This document shows, piece by piece, positions 17,091-25,595 of a stretch of DNA of 45,106 nt. A model generated the notes under the pieces. It searched no databases. It was not told where the DNA came from and saw only the letters and a program-made list of their open reading frames with translations. Made by a program: the position numbers and the translations under genes. Source of the DNA: Nitrosomonadaceae bacterium (GTDB lineage: Bacteria > Pseudomonadota > Gammaproteobacteria > Burkholderiales > Nitrosomonadaceae); the NCBI GenBank assembly GCA_014190895.1, contig BJGV01000013.1, positions 1 through 45,106 on the forward strand, written 5' to 3'. Positions within the stretch are counted from its first letter, which is position 1. Every line of letters starts with the position of its first letter.

Positions 17091-18110
17091 ATGATTTTAT
17101 TAGAAACCAAAAACGATATCCTTAATTATAGCGCAAAATCTTTGTTGCCTAGGTTAGATGAAGATATTATCTATCTTACAGTACCAGAAAACTTTGCCGG
17201 ATTGCGACTTGATCAAGCTTTAGTACAATTATTACCAAATTTATCACGTGGTCGTTTGCAGCTATGGATATCAGAAAATAGAATCAGTGTAGATGGCTTG
17301 AAAACAAGCTCGAAGAAGAAAGTATGGGGTGGAGAGAAAATTGAAGTCACGCCACAGTCGAACATCACTGAAACTACCGATATTGCCGAAGCTATTGAGC
17401 TTGATATCGTCTACGAAGATGACACACTCATAATTATTAATAAACCTGTTGGAATGGTTGTACACCCCGGTAATGGTAATCGACAAGGAACCATGTTAAA
17501 TGGTCTATTGCATCACGCTATAAAATTACAAGAAATACCACGCGCAGGAATCGTACATAGACTAGATAAAGATACTAGCGGTTTACTGGTGGTAGCAAAA
17601 ACCCTAGAGGCACAAATCAGCTTAGTTCGACAGTTACAAAAACGTACCATAAAACGAGATTATCTAGCACTAGTTCTTGGTTCTGTTCCTTGTGACGGTT
17701 TAGTAAATAGGCCAATAGGACGGCATCCAACACAGCGAATAAAAATGACAATTACCGATAAAGGTAAAGAAGCATGCACCCGTTATTTTGTATTAGAGCG
17801 TTTTGATGGATCCACTCTACTGCAATGCAGTTTAGAGACTGGACGTACTCACCAAATCCGCGTTCATCTACAATCTATTGGACATCCATTAGTGGGTGAT
17901 CCAGTTTATGGTGGCAAATTTAAACATATGGCACAAAAAATTGAACACCTAGTAAAAAATTTTCAAAGACAAGCCCTCCATGCAACTAAATTAGAATTAA
18001 TACACCCGCAAAATGGGCAGATTATGATGTGGGAGGTATCGCCGCCAAAAGATATGAACGAATTACTCTTGTCACTACATAAATTTAGCGATAAGAATTC
18101 CTCCCTTTAG
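17091..18110 (+). CDS. rluD: 23S rRNA pseudouridine synthase RluD
   Basis: Makes pseudouridines in helix 69 of 23S rRNA (RluD-type specificity inferred from synteny with bamD and pgeF). From ATG 17091 it has 339 residues: an N-terminal S4 RNA-binding domain (GLRLDQALVQLLPNLSRGRL) and a catalytic domain with HRLDKDTSGLLV, whose Asp (near residue 156) is the nucleophile, then GRTHQIRVHLQSIGHPLVGD. The frame stays open upstream to 17001, inside bamD, but that part shows no conservation. A TTG TTG pair at 17142 could also start the protein. No ribosome binding site is evident at the ATG. Confidence 0.93.
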   Translation: MILLETKNDILNYSAKSLLPRLDEDIIYLTVPENFAGLRLDQALVQLLPNLSRGRLQLWISENRISVDGLKTSSKKKVWGGEKIEVTPQSNITETTDIAEAIELDIVYEDDTLIIINKPVGMVVHPGNGNRQGTMLNGLLHHAIKLQEIPRAGIVHRLDKDTSGLLVVAKTLEAQISLVRQLQKRTIKRDYLALVLGSVPCDGLVNRPIGRHPTQRIKMTITDKGKEACTRYFVLERFDGSTLLQCSLETGRTHQIRVHLQSIGHPLVGDPVYGGKFKHMAQKIEHLVKNFQRQALHATKLELIHPQNGQIMMWEVSPPKDMNELLLSLHKFSDKNSSL

Positions 18111-18124
18111 ACAAATTGGTTCAT

Positions 18125-18859
18125 ATGAATAACTGGATTACTCCAAACTGGCCGGCTACGTCTAACATTCAAGCATTTTTTACAACCCGTCAGGGAGGAT
18201 TTAGTCGTGACCTCTATGCAGGTTTTAATTTGGGTGATCATGTTGGCGATAATCCGTTACTAGTTCAAAAAAATCGCGCAAAATTGCGTAACACTCTACC
18301 AGGAGAACCTAGATGGTTGAAGCAAGTACACGGCAAGACCTTAGTCTGGGTAGATAAAGACAATAGAATACTACCAGAAGCTGATGCTGCATTAAGTTGC
18401 CATCCAGGTGTAATCTGTGCAGTACTAACTGCAGACTGCTTACCGGTCTTCTTATGTAATGATGCTGGAACCATAGTGAGCGTTGTACATGCCGGTTGGC
18501 GCGGACTAGCCGCAGGAATAATTGAGCGTACGGTAACAGAAATGGATAGCAATGGTATTATGGCCTATCTTGGTCCAGCAATTGGACCCAATTACTTTGA
18601 AGTCGGTGAAGAAGTACGGGAAATCTTTATCCAGCATGATAAGAGGTCTGCTGTTGCCTTTACTCCACATCACAAAGAAAAAAAAGGAAAATGGTTTGCT
18701 AATATTTTTTTATTAGCACAACAACGACTGACAGAGATCGGCATAACTAAGATTTATAGTTCCTATGAATGCACTTTCAGTGATCCAACAAGATTTTTTT
18801 CTCATCGTCGCGATGGCAATACTGGACGAATGGCAGGATTAATTTGGATAACAAATTAG
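18125..18859 (+). CDS. pgeF: Peptidoglycan editing factor PgeF / LACC1-type purine nucleoside phosphorylase
   Basis: Cytoplasmic protein of the YfiH/LACC1 family, 244 residues. Family members show purine nucleoside phosphorylase/deaminase activity, and E. coli PgeF affects peptidoglycan composition. Metal-binding and core motifs are present: TADCLPVFL, VHAGWRGLAAGI, GPAIGPNYFEVGEEV, YECTF and FSHRRDGNTGRMAGLIW. The ATG at 18125 is preferred over the TTG three codons earlier. It follows rluD by 14 bases, the conserved rluD-pgeF pair. Confidence 0.93.
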   Translation: MNNWITPNWPATSNIQAFFTTRQGGFSRDLYAGFNLGDHVGDNPLLVQKNRAKLRNTLPGEPRWLKQVHGKTLVWVDKDNRILPEADAALSCHPGVICAVLTADCLPVFLCNDAGTIVSVVHAGWRGLAAGIIERTVTEMDSNGIMAYLGPAIGPNYFEVGEEVREIFIQHDKRSAVAFTPHHKEKKGKWFANIFLLAQQRLTEIGITKIYSSYECTFSDPTRFFSHRRDGNTGRMAGLIWITN

Positions 18860-18906
18860 AAAATAATTTCCTGGTATTCTCTATCGAATCTATTAAAGAT
18901 TCCAGA

Positions 18907-18971
18907 GGATAGAAATTTATCGTTAATTAATCTCTATTCTATCCAATATAAACACGACAACAACGTATAAT
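18907..18971 (+). promoter_or_regulatory. Promoter with overlapping inverted repeat before the ZIP gene
   Basis: GGATAGAA (18907-18914) and TTCTATCC (18937-18944) form a perfect 8-bp inverted repeat with 22 bases between. A perfect TATAAT lies at 18966-18971, so the right arm falls next to the -35 region. An operator is possible; a hairpin at the end of pgeF is the alternative. Confidence 0.4.
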
Positions 18972-18996
18972 CTCCTATTTTTCTAAGAATTTTCTC

Positions 18997-19803
18997 ATGC
19001 CTACTACTCTCTCTTGGATTATTTCTGCTAGTCTGCTAGGCGGTTTATTGAGCGTACTCCTTGCCGCCGCGTTAACGCTTAATACACGGGTTTCGTGGAT
19101 ACAAATGCTAGTTTCTTATGCTATCGGTGCTTTATTGGGGGCAACATTTTTCAATACGTTACCAGAGGCGCTCGAACTTTCAAAAAATCCAGGACAAATC
19201 TCCGCCACTGTTCTATTCGGGATTTTACTGTTTTTTATTCTGGAAAAATTACTATTATGGCATCACTGTCATCTTGAAAAATGTGAGGCGCATCATTCTC
19301 TGCAGGATATACCTCGCACGGTCTCTACCGTTAATGATTTCAATAACAATCGCAGCGGCATGATGGTCGTGTTGGGAGATACATTTCATAATTTTGTTGA
19401 TGGTATACTGATTGCTGCAGCATTTATGACAGACATCCAACTTGGGATCGTTACTTCTTTCGCCATTATAGCTCATGAGATTCCTCAGGAAGCAAGTAAC
19501 TTTATCATTCTACTTAGCTCTGGTTATACCCGCCAAAAAGCGCTGCTTCTTAATTTATTATCTAGTACAGCAACGTTAATTGGGTCCATTTTAACTTACC
19601 TCATGTTACAAAACATGAATCATCTCATGCCATCTTTACTAGCTTTGGTTGCATCCAGCATGCTCTATGTAGCAATGGCAGATTTAATTCCTCATCTGCA
19701 CAAGCGCCCACAAATTGATGCTACTGTGCAACAGGTTGCGTTAATCTTATTAGGCATTGGTTCTATCTGGCTAACAGGTAATTTTTTTTCTCACTCTATA
19801 TAA
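18997..19803 (+). CDS. ZIP family divalent metal transporter
   Basis: Inner-membrane metal transporter of 268 residues with about eight hydrophobic segments. The two ZIP metal-site motifs are present: HNFVDGILIAAAF (about residues 129-141) and AHEIPQEASNF (about 158-168). A histidine-bearing loop (WHHCHLEKCEAHH, near residue 89) lies between helices III and IV, as in many ZIP proteins, and may bind metal. Zinc import is the usual role, but iron and other metals are possible. A possible operator precedes it. Confidence 0.9.
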   Translation: MPTTLSWIISASLLGGLLSVLLAAALTLNTRVSWIQMLVSYAIGALLGATFFNTLPEALELSKNPGQISATVLFGILLFFILEKLLLWHHCHLEKCEAHHSLQDIPRTVSTVNDFNNNRSGMMVVLGDTFHNFVDGILIAAAFMTDIQLGIVTSFAIIAHEIPQEASNFIILLSSGYTRQKALLLNLLSSTATLIGSILTYLMLQNMNHLMPSLLALVASSMLYVAMADLIPHLHKRPQIDATVQQVALILLGIGSIWLTGNFFSHSI

Positions 19804-19839
19804 ATTTAACTTGTTATGATCGAGTCTTAATACTTCCCT

Positions 19840-21177
19840 ATGTTACCGCTTAAAAAATTATTCCCGAAAATTGGTTTTGTTTCGCTTGGTTGCCCAAAAG
19901 CATTGGTGGACTCGGAGCAAATTCTTACCCAATTACGCGCTGAAGGTTATGACACTTCCTCTACTTATAAAGATGCTAATTTAGTAATAATTAATACCTG
20001 TGGTTTTATCGATAGCGCAGTAGAAGAGTCTATGAATGCAATTGGTGAGGCGTTAGCAGAAAATGGCAAAGTTATTGTTACCGGTTGCCTTGGCGCAAAA
20101 GATAATGGCAACGTAATTAAACGAGCCCATCCAAATGTGCTGGCAGTCACCGGCCCACAAGCCCTGTCTGAAGTCATGACAGCTGTACATAAACATTTGC
20201 CACAGCCACACGACCCCTATACTAACCTCATTCCACCACAGGGAGTTCGACTTACACCTAAGCATTATGCTTATATCAAGATTTCAGAAGGCTGCAATCA
20301 TCGCTGTACTTTTTGTATTATTCCTTCCATGCGGGGAAATCTAGTCAGTCGCCCAATTAATCAGGTTATGCAGGAGGCAGAAAATCTGGTCAATGCTGGC
20401 GTCCAAGAACTGCTAATAATCTCTCAAGACACTAGCGCCTATGGTGTAGATATTAAATTTCGCACTGGTTTTTGGCAAGGGAGTCCAATCAAGACTAATA
20501 TGTTCTCGTTAGTCCGCGCTTTAAGTCAATTTGGCAAATGGATAAGGTTGCATTATGTTTACCCCTATCCCCACGTGGACGAAATAATTCCATTAATGGC
20601 CGAGGGAAAAATATTACCTTATATTGACGTACCATTTCAACATGCTAATACACGCATATTGAAGGCAATGAAACGCCCCGCTAATTCAGAAAATAATTTA
20701 GTGCGCGTTAAAAAATGGCGCGAAATGTGTCCAGAGATAACCCTCCGCAGTACTTTTATCACTGGTTTTCCTGGCGAAACAGAGGCAGAATTCCAACAAT
20801 TACTAGAATTTATACAGGAAGCGCAACTAGATCGCGTTGGTTGTTTTACATACTCTCCTGTTGCCGGAGCAACGGCAAACGATCTTCCTAATCACGTTCC
20901 AGAAGAAATAAAAGAAGAACGACGCGCACGATTAATGATGGCTCAAGCAGCAATTAGTAAGGCACGTCTTGCTCAAAAGATTGGAAAACGTATAACTGTC
21001 TTAGTAGATGAAGTTCAAAAAGATAAAGTGATAGCTCGTAGTGCAGCCGATGCCCCAGAGATTGATGGTGTGGTCTACATTAAAAATACTAAAAATTTGA
21101 AAGCTGGAGAGTTCGTTAAGGTTGAAGTTATTAAATCTGATGCACACGATCTGCAAGCGAAAATAGTTACCGTATAA
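19840..21177 (+). CDS. rimO: Ribosomal protein S12 methylthiotransferase RimO
   Basis: Radical-SAM enzyme that methylthiolates an aspartate of ribosomal protein S12. The 445 residues show the N-terminal UPF0004 domain with its cluster cysteines ([25 protein letters not shown]), the radical-SAM CxxxCxxC in [16 protein letters not shown] (near residue 152), and a C-terminal TRAM domain ([10 protein letters not shown]). The sequence around [10 protein letters not shown] separates RimO from MiaB. It stands 36 bases after the ZIP gene. Confidence 0.96.
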   Translation: MLPLKKLFPKIGFVSLGCPKALVDSEQILTQLRAEGYDTSSTYKDANLVIINTCGFIDSAVEESMNAIGEALAENGKVIVTGCLGAKDNGNVIKRAHPNVLAVTGPQALSEVMTAVHKHLPQPHDPYTNLIPPQGVRLTPKHYAYIKISEGCNHRCTFCIIPSMRGNLVSRPINQVMQEAENLVNAGVQELLIISQDTSAYGVDIKFRTGFWQGSPIKTNMFSLVRALSQFGKWIRLHYVYPYPHVDEIIPLMAEGKILPYIDVPFQHANTRILKAMKRPANSENNLVRVKKWREMCPEITLRSTFITGFPGETEAEFQQLLEFIQEAQLDRVGCFTYSPVAGATANDLPNHVPEEIKEERRARLMMAQAAISKARLAQKIGKRITVLVDEVQKDKVIARSAADAPEIDGVVYIKNTKNLKAGEFVKVEVIKSDAHDLQAKIVTV

Positions 21178-21250
21178 AATATATCTATTGGGATTTTCTC
21201 GCTTTCCTTAATTTAAAGCATGCAATTAAATAAATACTGTCTGTTACAGT

Positions 21251-21562
21251 TCAGCTTTGATCAGATTCTGAGAGAATTATTCCGTCCGACATTGATAAGC
21301 TTCGTTGCATTAGTTCGGCATTAATCTGAGCAAGAAAACTAATATTTGATTTACGTTTCTTGTCACTCTGATACCAAGAAAAACAAATCACAGCGCCAAG
21401 AGTTACTAAGCAGAAATTTAATACGGTCATATCACCAAAAAAAATACCGACAAACCCTATAAGAAGCCCATACGCACCGAAAAGCGCAGTCCCCAGCCAG
21501 AATCGATTTCCCCATTTTGATTGTTTGCGCCGTAAACACCAGGTATGCAATTTATCACGCAA
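21251..21562 (-). CDS. Small predicted membrane protein, function unknown
   Basis: I do not recognise this 103-residue protein. It has a basic N-terminal part (RDKLHTWCLRRKQSKWGNRF), two hydrophobic helices (about residues 23-41 and 46-62), and a polar C-terminal tail, so a two-helix hairpin membrane protein is likely. The start is TTG with GAGGA ten bases upstream. The open frame continues 15 codons further and encodes a plausible amphipathic stretch (TTWTDEELISL) without any ATG, GTG or TTG, so a non-canonical earlier start is possible. It is convergent with rimO. Confidence 0.6.
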   Translation of the reverse strand: MRDKLHTWCLRRKQSKWGNRFWLGTALFGAYGLLIGFVGIFFGDMTVLNFCLVTLGAVICFSWYQSDKKRKSNISFLAQINAELMQRSLSMSDGIILSESDQS

Positions 21563-21727
21563 CGAGATAAGTTCCTCGTCAGTCCAAGTTGTAAGATTTA
21601 CTAGAATTTAATTTCAACCATAATAAAAGTTATCTAACTTTACGCGATCAACTGACCGAGGTCAATATTGTTTAAAAAGCGTATACGGCTCCACAAAATA
21701 AAAAAATTAAGGTTAAATAAAATTTAT

Positions 21728-22132
21728 TTACTTCGATTTAAGTAAAATTACAGAAGGTTTGCAATAGTGCTTCGATGGGAATTCCCTGCTCCGACGTGAA
21801 TTTTTAATTATATCTCCGCCATTTTTAACACACTCTATTATTGATTTATCCATACTCGCAAAATGCTCATTTGTTCCAGGAATTGCTAGAGTTGGGGCAA
21901 CAATTGATCTAACTCTAGAACAAGTATTTGATTCATGTGTTATGGATACAGTCTCTTCTTTCATGGGTGGTAAGGCACATAACCCACAAGGATTCCCAGG
22001 ACAGATGCATCCAACACACTCCGCCTTAATCGGTGTAGCAGATAGCCCTAATAATAAAATTAAGATGTACGTTAAAGTGCTCCAAATTAATTGCAGATTT
22101 AACAATTTTATATTTAAAATAAATTTTGGCAT
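21728..22132 (-). CDS. Cysteine-rich secreted protein, function unknown
   Basis: An unrecognised 134-residue protein. A long N-terminal hydrophobic segment (about residues 15-37, ending PIKA) looks like a signal peptide or anchor. The mature part has eight cysteines: five clustered in ECVGCICPGNPCGLC (C39, C42, C44, C49, C52), then C71, C101 and C124. Four disulfides or a metal site in the periplasm are possible. The C-terminal part is basic. A weak AAGAG precedes the ATG. The next gene upstream on the strand is arsC-like. Confidence 0.6.
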   Translation of the reverse strand: MPKFILNIKLLNLQLIWSTLTYILILLLGLSATPIKAECVGCICPGNPCGLCALPPMKEETVSITHESNTCSRVRSIVAPTLAIPGTNEHFASMDKSIIECVKNGGDIIKNSRRSREFPSKHYCKPSVILLKSK

Positions 22133-22191
22133 ACTACTCTTATTTAATATTTTTTAAAAATTTACTCTTCTTAATTAATTAAATGCCAATA

Positions 22192-22545
22192 CTAGAGTAA
22201 TTTCATTACATTTTCTGGTGGTCGACACAACAAAGCTTTCTCACCTCTAACAACAATAGGTCTCTGAATTAAAATTGGATTTTTAACTACAATATCGATC
22301 AATTCATCATCCGTTAGCTTTCTCTTGATCAATTTCAAATTAATTGCTAACGGCTCATCTTTTCGCAAGATATCGTGTACCGATAATCCTAATTTTTTAA
22401 CTAATTCACGTAATTCGTTACCTGTTAAGGGTACTTTACGGTAGTCAATAATTTCGAATTCTTTTCCGCTATTCTCAAGAATAGCAAGCGTCTCTCTGCA
22501 TTTGCTACACGAGGGATTATAGTAAATAATTATTTTATCTTCCAT
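22192..22545 (-). CDS. arsC: ArsC family (glutaredoxin-type) arsenate reductase
   Basis: Thioredoxin-fold protein of 117 residues. The nucleophilic cysteine is in NPSCSKCRETLAIL (Cys 13), and the region ILIQRPIVVRGEKALLCRPP carries the conserved arginines of the ArsC family. Arsenate reduction with glutathione/glutaredoxin is the standard role. There is no arsR, arsB or acr3 nearby, and close relatives (YffB/Spx type) act in other ways, so the substrate is not certain. Confidence 0.85.
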   Translation of the reverse strand: MEDKIIIYYNPSCSKCRETLAILENSGKEFEIIDYRKVPLTGNELRELVKKLGLSVHDILRKDEPLAINLKLIKRKLTDDELIDIVVKNPILIQRPIVVRGEKALLCRPPENVMKLL

Positions 22546-22656
22546 ATTTTTTCTTTGTCTTTTTTAATAAATCAATGATATAAACGCAAAAGATAACTAA
22601 CTGATAATAATCTAGAGTACGAGACTTTTTTTAATTTTTTTATATTTATAAAAAAT

Positions 22657-23280
22657 TTATATTTCTAGCCAATTGTCGATTCTTAACCGTAATTCTTCTG
22701 AAGAACAATACCCTCTAGTTAACACTTTGTGACTCGATGCATCTTGTGCTACCAAGGAAGGAAAGGTATTCACGCCCCACCTATGAACCCGATTAAAATG
22801 AGCACGAGTCTGAATTTTTGCTTCACTGGATTCGTATACTTCTAAAAATTTTTCTGCACTCACCCCCATATTGACGGCAAGCTGCGCCAACACATCAAAC
22901 TTGGTTACATCTTTTAATTCAGTATAGAAAGCAGATTGAATTGCTTTTAAAAATGGGAATATAATTTCTGGTTTGATTAAAGATACTGCTATCAAACCTC
23001 GACTAGTAGGTTCGGTATCGTAAATGAATCCTTCCGGCATTGCGCCTTCAAACTGAAATTTCTGGTCCGTTAAATATCGTACGGCCTGCCAATGATGCAA
23101 TATTCTATTACGCTCTTTTGGTGTTATCGTTTCTTTAGTGCCAGTTCTTAATCCGCCTAATACAAGTTTTACTTGGAGTTGTTCAAAATAATCTAATCGA
23201 ATACTTTCAATTACAGGCGAGAATCCCCAGCACCAAGAACACAATGGGTCAGCAATATACCAAAGAGTTTTTTCACTCAT
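22657..23280 (-). CDS. DsbA family protein (FrnE-like)
   Basis: A 207-residue thioredoxin-fold protein with an active-site CSWC in DPLCSWCWGFSPV (residues 11-23) and the cis-proline region GVNTFPSLV. There is no signal peptide, so it should act in the cytoplasm, unlike DsbA itself. Members of this group are annotated as DsbA-like or 2-hydroxychromene-2-carboxylate isomerase-like oxidoreductases; CxxC favours a redox role. It lies between typA and the arsC-like gene on the same strand. Confidence 0.85.
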   Translation of the reverse strand: MSEKTLWYIADPLCSWCWGFSPVIESIRLDYFEQLQVKLVLGGLRTGTKETITPKERNRILHHWQAVRYLTDQKFQFEGAMPEGFIYDTEPTSRGLIAVSLIKPEIIFPFLKAIQSAFYTELKDVTKFDVLAQLAVNMGVSAEKFLEVYESSEAKIQTRAHFNRVHRWGVNTFPSLVAQDASSHKVLTRGYCSSEELRLRIDNWLEI

Positions 23281-23391
23281 TTCAACGTATTTTAATTACG
23301 CTCAATTCATTAGCAACTAGCATATTTAAGTGATGCTGAATTAACGATTATGCTTATTCACATCTATTAATTCGATAAGTTTCACTTCCTA

Positions 23392-25206
23392 TTACACAGC
23401 CAAGCGTGAGGCCTTCTTGCGTTCATTTTCTGACAAAAAACGTTTACGAACACGAATGGTCTTTGGGGTAATTTCTACTAATTCATCATCAGCAATGAAT
23501 TCAATTGCAGATTCTAAAGTAAGTTGAATAGGTGGGGTTAATGTTACGGCTTCATCTGTTCCTGATGCACGTACATTAGTCAGTTGTTTACCTTTGATCG
23601 GATTTACCACTAAATCGTTATCCCGACTATGAATACCAATGACCATGCCTTCATACAAGCGATCGCCTGGACTCACAAACATACGTCCGCGCTCTTGCAA
23701 TTTCCACAGCGCATAAGCTACTGCTTCGCCCTGTTCCGATGAAACAAGCACACCATTTCTACGTGCCGCAATTTCTGCTCGCATTGGTCCATACTCATCG
23801 AATACATGGCTCATTATGCCAGTGCCGCGTGTCATAGTCATAAAATCAGACTGAAAACCAATGAGACCACGGGCGGGAATGCGGTAATCTAATCTTACCC
23901 GTCCGCGCCCATCTGGAACCATGTCTTGTAAATCGCCACGGCGCGCTCCTAAAGCCTCCATTACTATGCCCTGATTTGCTTCTTCCACGTCCACAGTAAG
24001 CATCTCAAACGGTTCGCACTTTATATTATTAATCTCTCGAATCACAACATGTGGGCGAGATACTGCAAGTTCGTAGCCTTCTCGACGCATACTCTCAAGT
24101 AAAATAGTAAGGTGTAACTCGCCTCTTCCGGAAACAAGAAATGAGTCAGTATCACCAGTATCTTCCAATTTCATTGCAACGTTAGTAAGCAACTCTTTTT
24201 CTAAACGTTCACGTAATTGGCGGCTAGTGACAAACTTACCCTCTTTCCCGGCAAAAGGTGAGGTATTGACTTGAAAATTCATAGTCAGGGTCGGCTCATC
24301 TACAGCATGCATCGACATTGCTTCAGGTCGATTAATATCGGCTAAAGTAGCGCCAATACTAAGATCTTCGATACCGTTAATTAACACAATATCACCTACC
24401 ATGGCTTCAGTCAGCTGCACCCGCTCAATGCCACGAAAACCTAATATCTGATTGACCTTGGTCTTCTTTGGCACATTGTTTCCCGCTAATAACATAACTT
24501 CTTGATTAGGTTTGAGACGTCCACGAGTGATGCGGCCAATACCGATACGCCCAACAAAACTAGAATAGTCTAATGCGCTAATTTGTAACTGCAAAGGCCC
24601 ATCTGAATCACCGGAAGGGGCCTGAACATGGCTAAGCACAGTATCAAATAGCGGGCGCATATCAACGCCAGTTTTTTTAATATCTAGCGTGGCATAACCA
24701 TTGAGCGCCGAGGCATACACTACTGGGAAATCAAGTTGCTTTTCAGTTGCGCCTAACTTGTCAAATAAATCGAAAGTGTGATTTACCACCCAATCAGGAC
24801 GAGCTCCTGGCCGATCAATCTTGTTAATTACTACAATTGGATTCAAACCCAACGCCAGTGCTTTCTTGGTAACAAAACGAGTCTGGGGCATAGGGCCTTC
24901 AACAGCATCTACTAACAGCAATACACCATCTACCATCGATAGCACTCGCTCTACTTCGCCTCCAAAATCGGCATGACCAGGTGTATCCACAATGTTGATA
25001 TGCACACCTTCATAATTTACTGCACAATTCTTAGCAAGAATAGTAATTCCGCGCTCGCGCTCGATATCATTGGAATCCATTACTCTTTCTGCAATATGTT
25101 GATGTGCAGCAAAAGAACCCGCCTGATGTAATAATTTGTCTACTAATGTAGTTTTACCATGATCCACGTGTGCGATGATGGCAATATTGCGAATAGGACG
25201 AGACAT
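23392..25206 (-). CDS. typA: Translational GTPase TypA/BipA
   Basis: Ribosome-associated GTPase needed for ribosome assembly and growth at low temperature. From the chosen ATG it has 604 residues, the normal length. G motifs are visible: [26 protein letters not shown] and [13 protein letters not shown]. Domain II, EF-G-like domains and the TypA-specific C-terminal domain follow. ATG 25204-25206 has AAGGGA six bases upstream; the longer frame to 25239 has no such support. Confidence 0.96.
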   Translation of the reverse strand: MSRPIRNIAIIAHVDHGKTTLVDKLLHQAGSFAAHQHIAERVMDSNDIERERGITILAKNCAVNYEGVHINIVDTPGHADFGGEVERVLSMVDGVLLLVDAVEGPMPQTRFVTKKALALGLNPIVVINKIDRPGARPDWVVNHTFDLFDKLGATEKQLDFPVVYASALNGYATLDIKKTGVDMRPLFDTVLSHVQAPSGDSDGPLQLQISALDYSSFVGRIGIGRITRGRLKPNQEVMLLAGNNVPKKTKVNQILGFRGIERVQLTEAMVGDIVLINGIEDLSIGATLADINRPEAMSMHAVDEPTLTMNFQVNTSPFAGKEGKFVTSRQLRERLEKELLTNVAMKLEDTGDTDSFLVSGRGELHLTILLESMRREGYELAVSRPHVVIREINNIKCEPFEMLTVDVEEANQGIVMEALGARRGDLQDMVPDGRGRVRLDYRIPARGLIGFQSDFMTMTRGTGIMSHVFDEYGPMRAEIAARRNGVLVSSEQGEAVAYALWKLQERGRMFVSPGDRLYEGMVIGIHSRDNDLVVNPIKGKQLTNVRASGTDEAVTLTPPIQLTLESAIEFIADDELVEITPKTIRVRKRFLSENERKKASRLAV

Positions 25207-25240
25207 TATAATCCCTTTGGCTGAACGAGAAAAAGGCAAG

Positions 25241-25249
25241 ATTATATCA
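25241..25249 (-). promoter_or_regulatory. Extended -10 promoter element of typA
   Basis: On the minus strand TGATATAAT forms an extended -10 (TGnTATAAT), with the TATAAT at 25241-25246. No good -35 is seen, which is common with extended -10 promoters. Transcription would begin near 25234, a leader of about 28 bases. Confidence 0.6.
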
Positions 25250-25365
25250 GATAACCAATAACATGGCTAATCTTGCACCTAAATTCGCGGCTTCCCATTT
25301 AAACCTATTCAGAAAAAAATTTCTTAATAAAGATAGTTATAATCTACATTCATCTAAAAATTGTA

Positions 25366-25393
25366 TCGACATCGATCATAATTCCTGTACAAT
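25366..25393 (+). promoter_or_regulatory. Promoter of the DEAD-box helicase gene
   Basis: TCGACA (25366-25371), 16 bases and TACAAT (25388-25393), each one mismatch from consensus. The start near 25400 leaves a leader of about 195 bases, long for this genome. Confidence 0.55.
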
Positions 25394-25528
25394 TGCCCCT
25401 CTCTAATGAGAAGAGATTATGTCTTCTTGTTGAGTTCATCGTTCCTGACCCCCCCCGATTTTCAATTCTCTGCGAAGATTGTTTGGCATTTAGGTTAGCG
25501 GCGATGCCTTACGCGCGCTAGCGGTACA

Positions 25529-25561
25529 CTGCTCATTAAGTCTTAGCAGCTATTTTCTGCT
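25529..25561 (+). promoter_or_regulatory. Mutually exclusive stem-loops in the helicase leader
   Basis: CTGCT at 25529-25533, AGCAG at 25545-25549 and CTGCT at 25557-25561. The middle segment can pair with either flank, so two alternative hairpins are possible just ahead of the ribosome binding site (AAGGA near 25585). The stems are only five base pairs. Confidence 0.3.
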
Positions 25562-25595
25562 TGTGTGTTTATTCTTTACTTATTAAGGAAATAAC

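Larger units (their letters stand above)
25240..25595. other. Divergent promoter region and long helicase leader
   Basis: This 356-base gap holds a minus-strand promoter for typA and a plus-strand promoter for the helicase, then a leader of nearly 200 bases with a run of eight C (25449-25456) and several short inverted repeats. No gene is evident. Confidence 0.65.

Noticed and set aside
25449-25456. Run of eight C as evidence of a phase-variable tract
   Set aside because: It lies in an untranslated leader, not in a coding frame, and single-base length change would have no obvious effect; it may also be a sequencing weak point.
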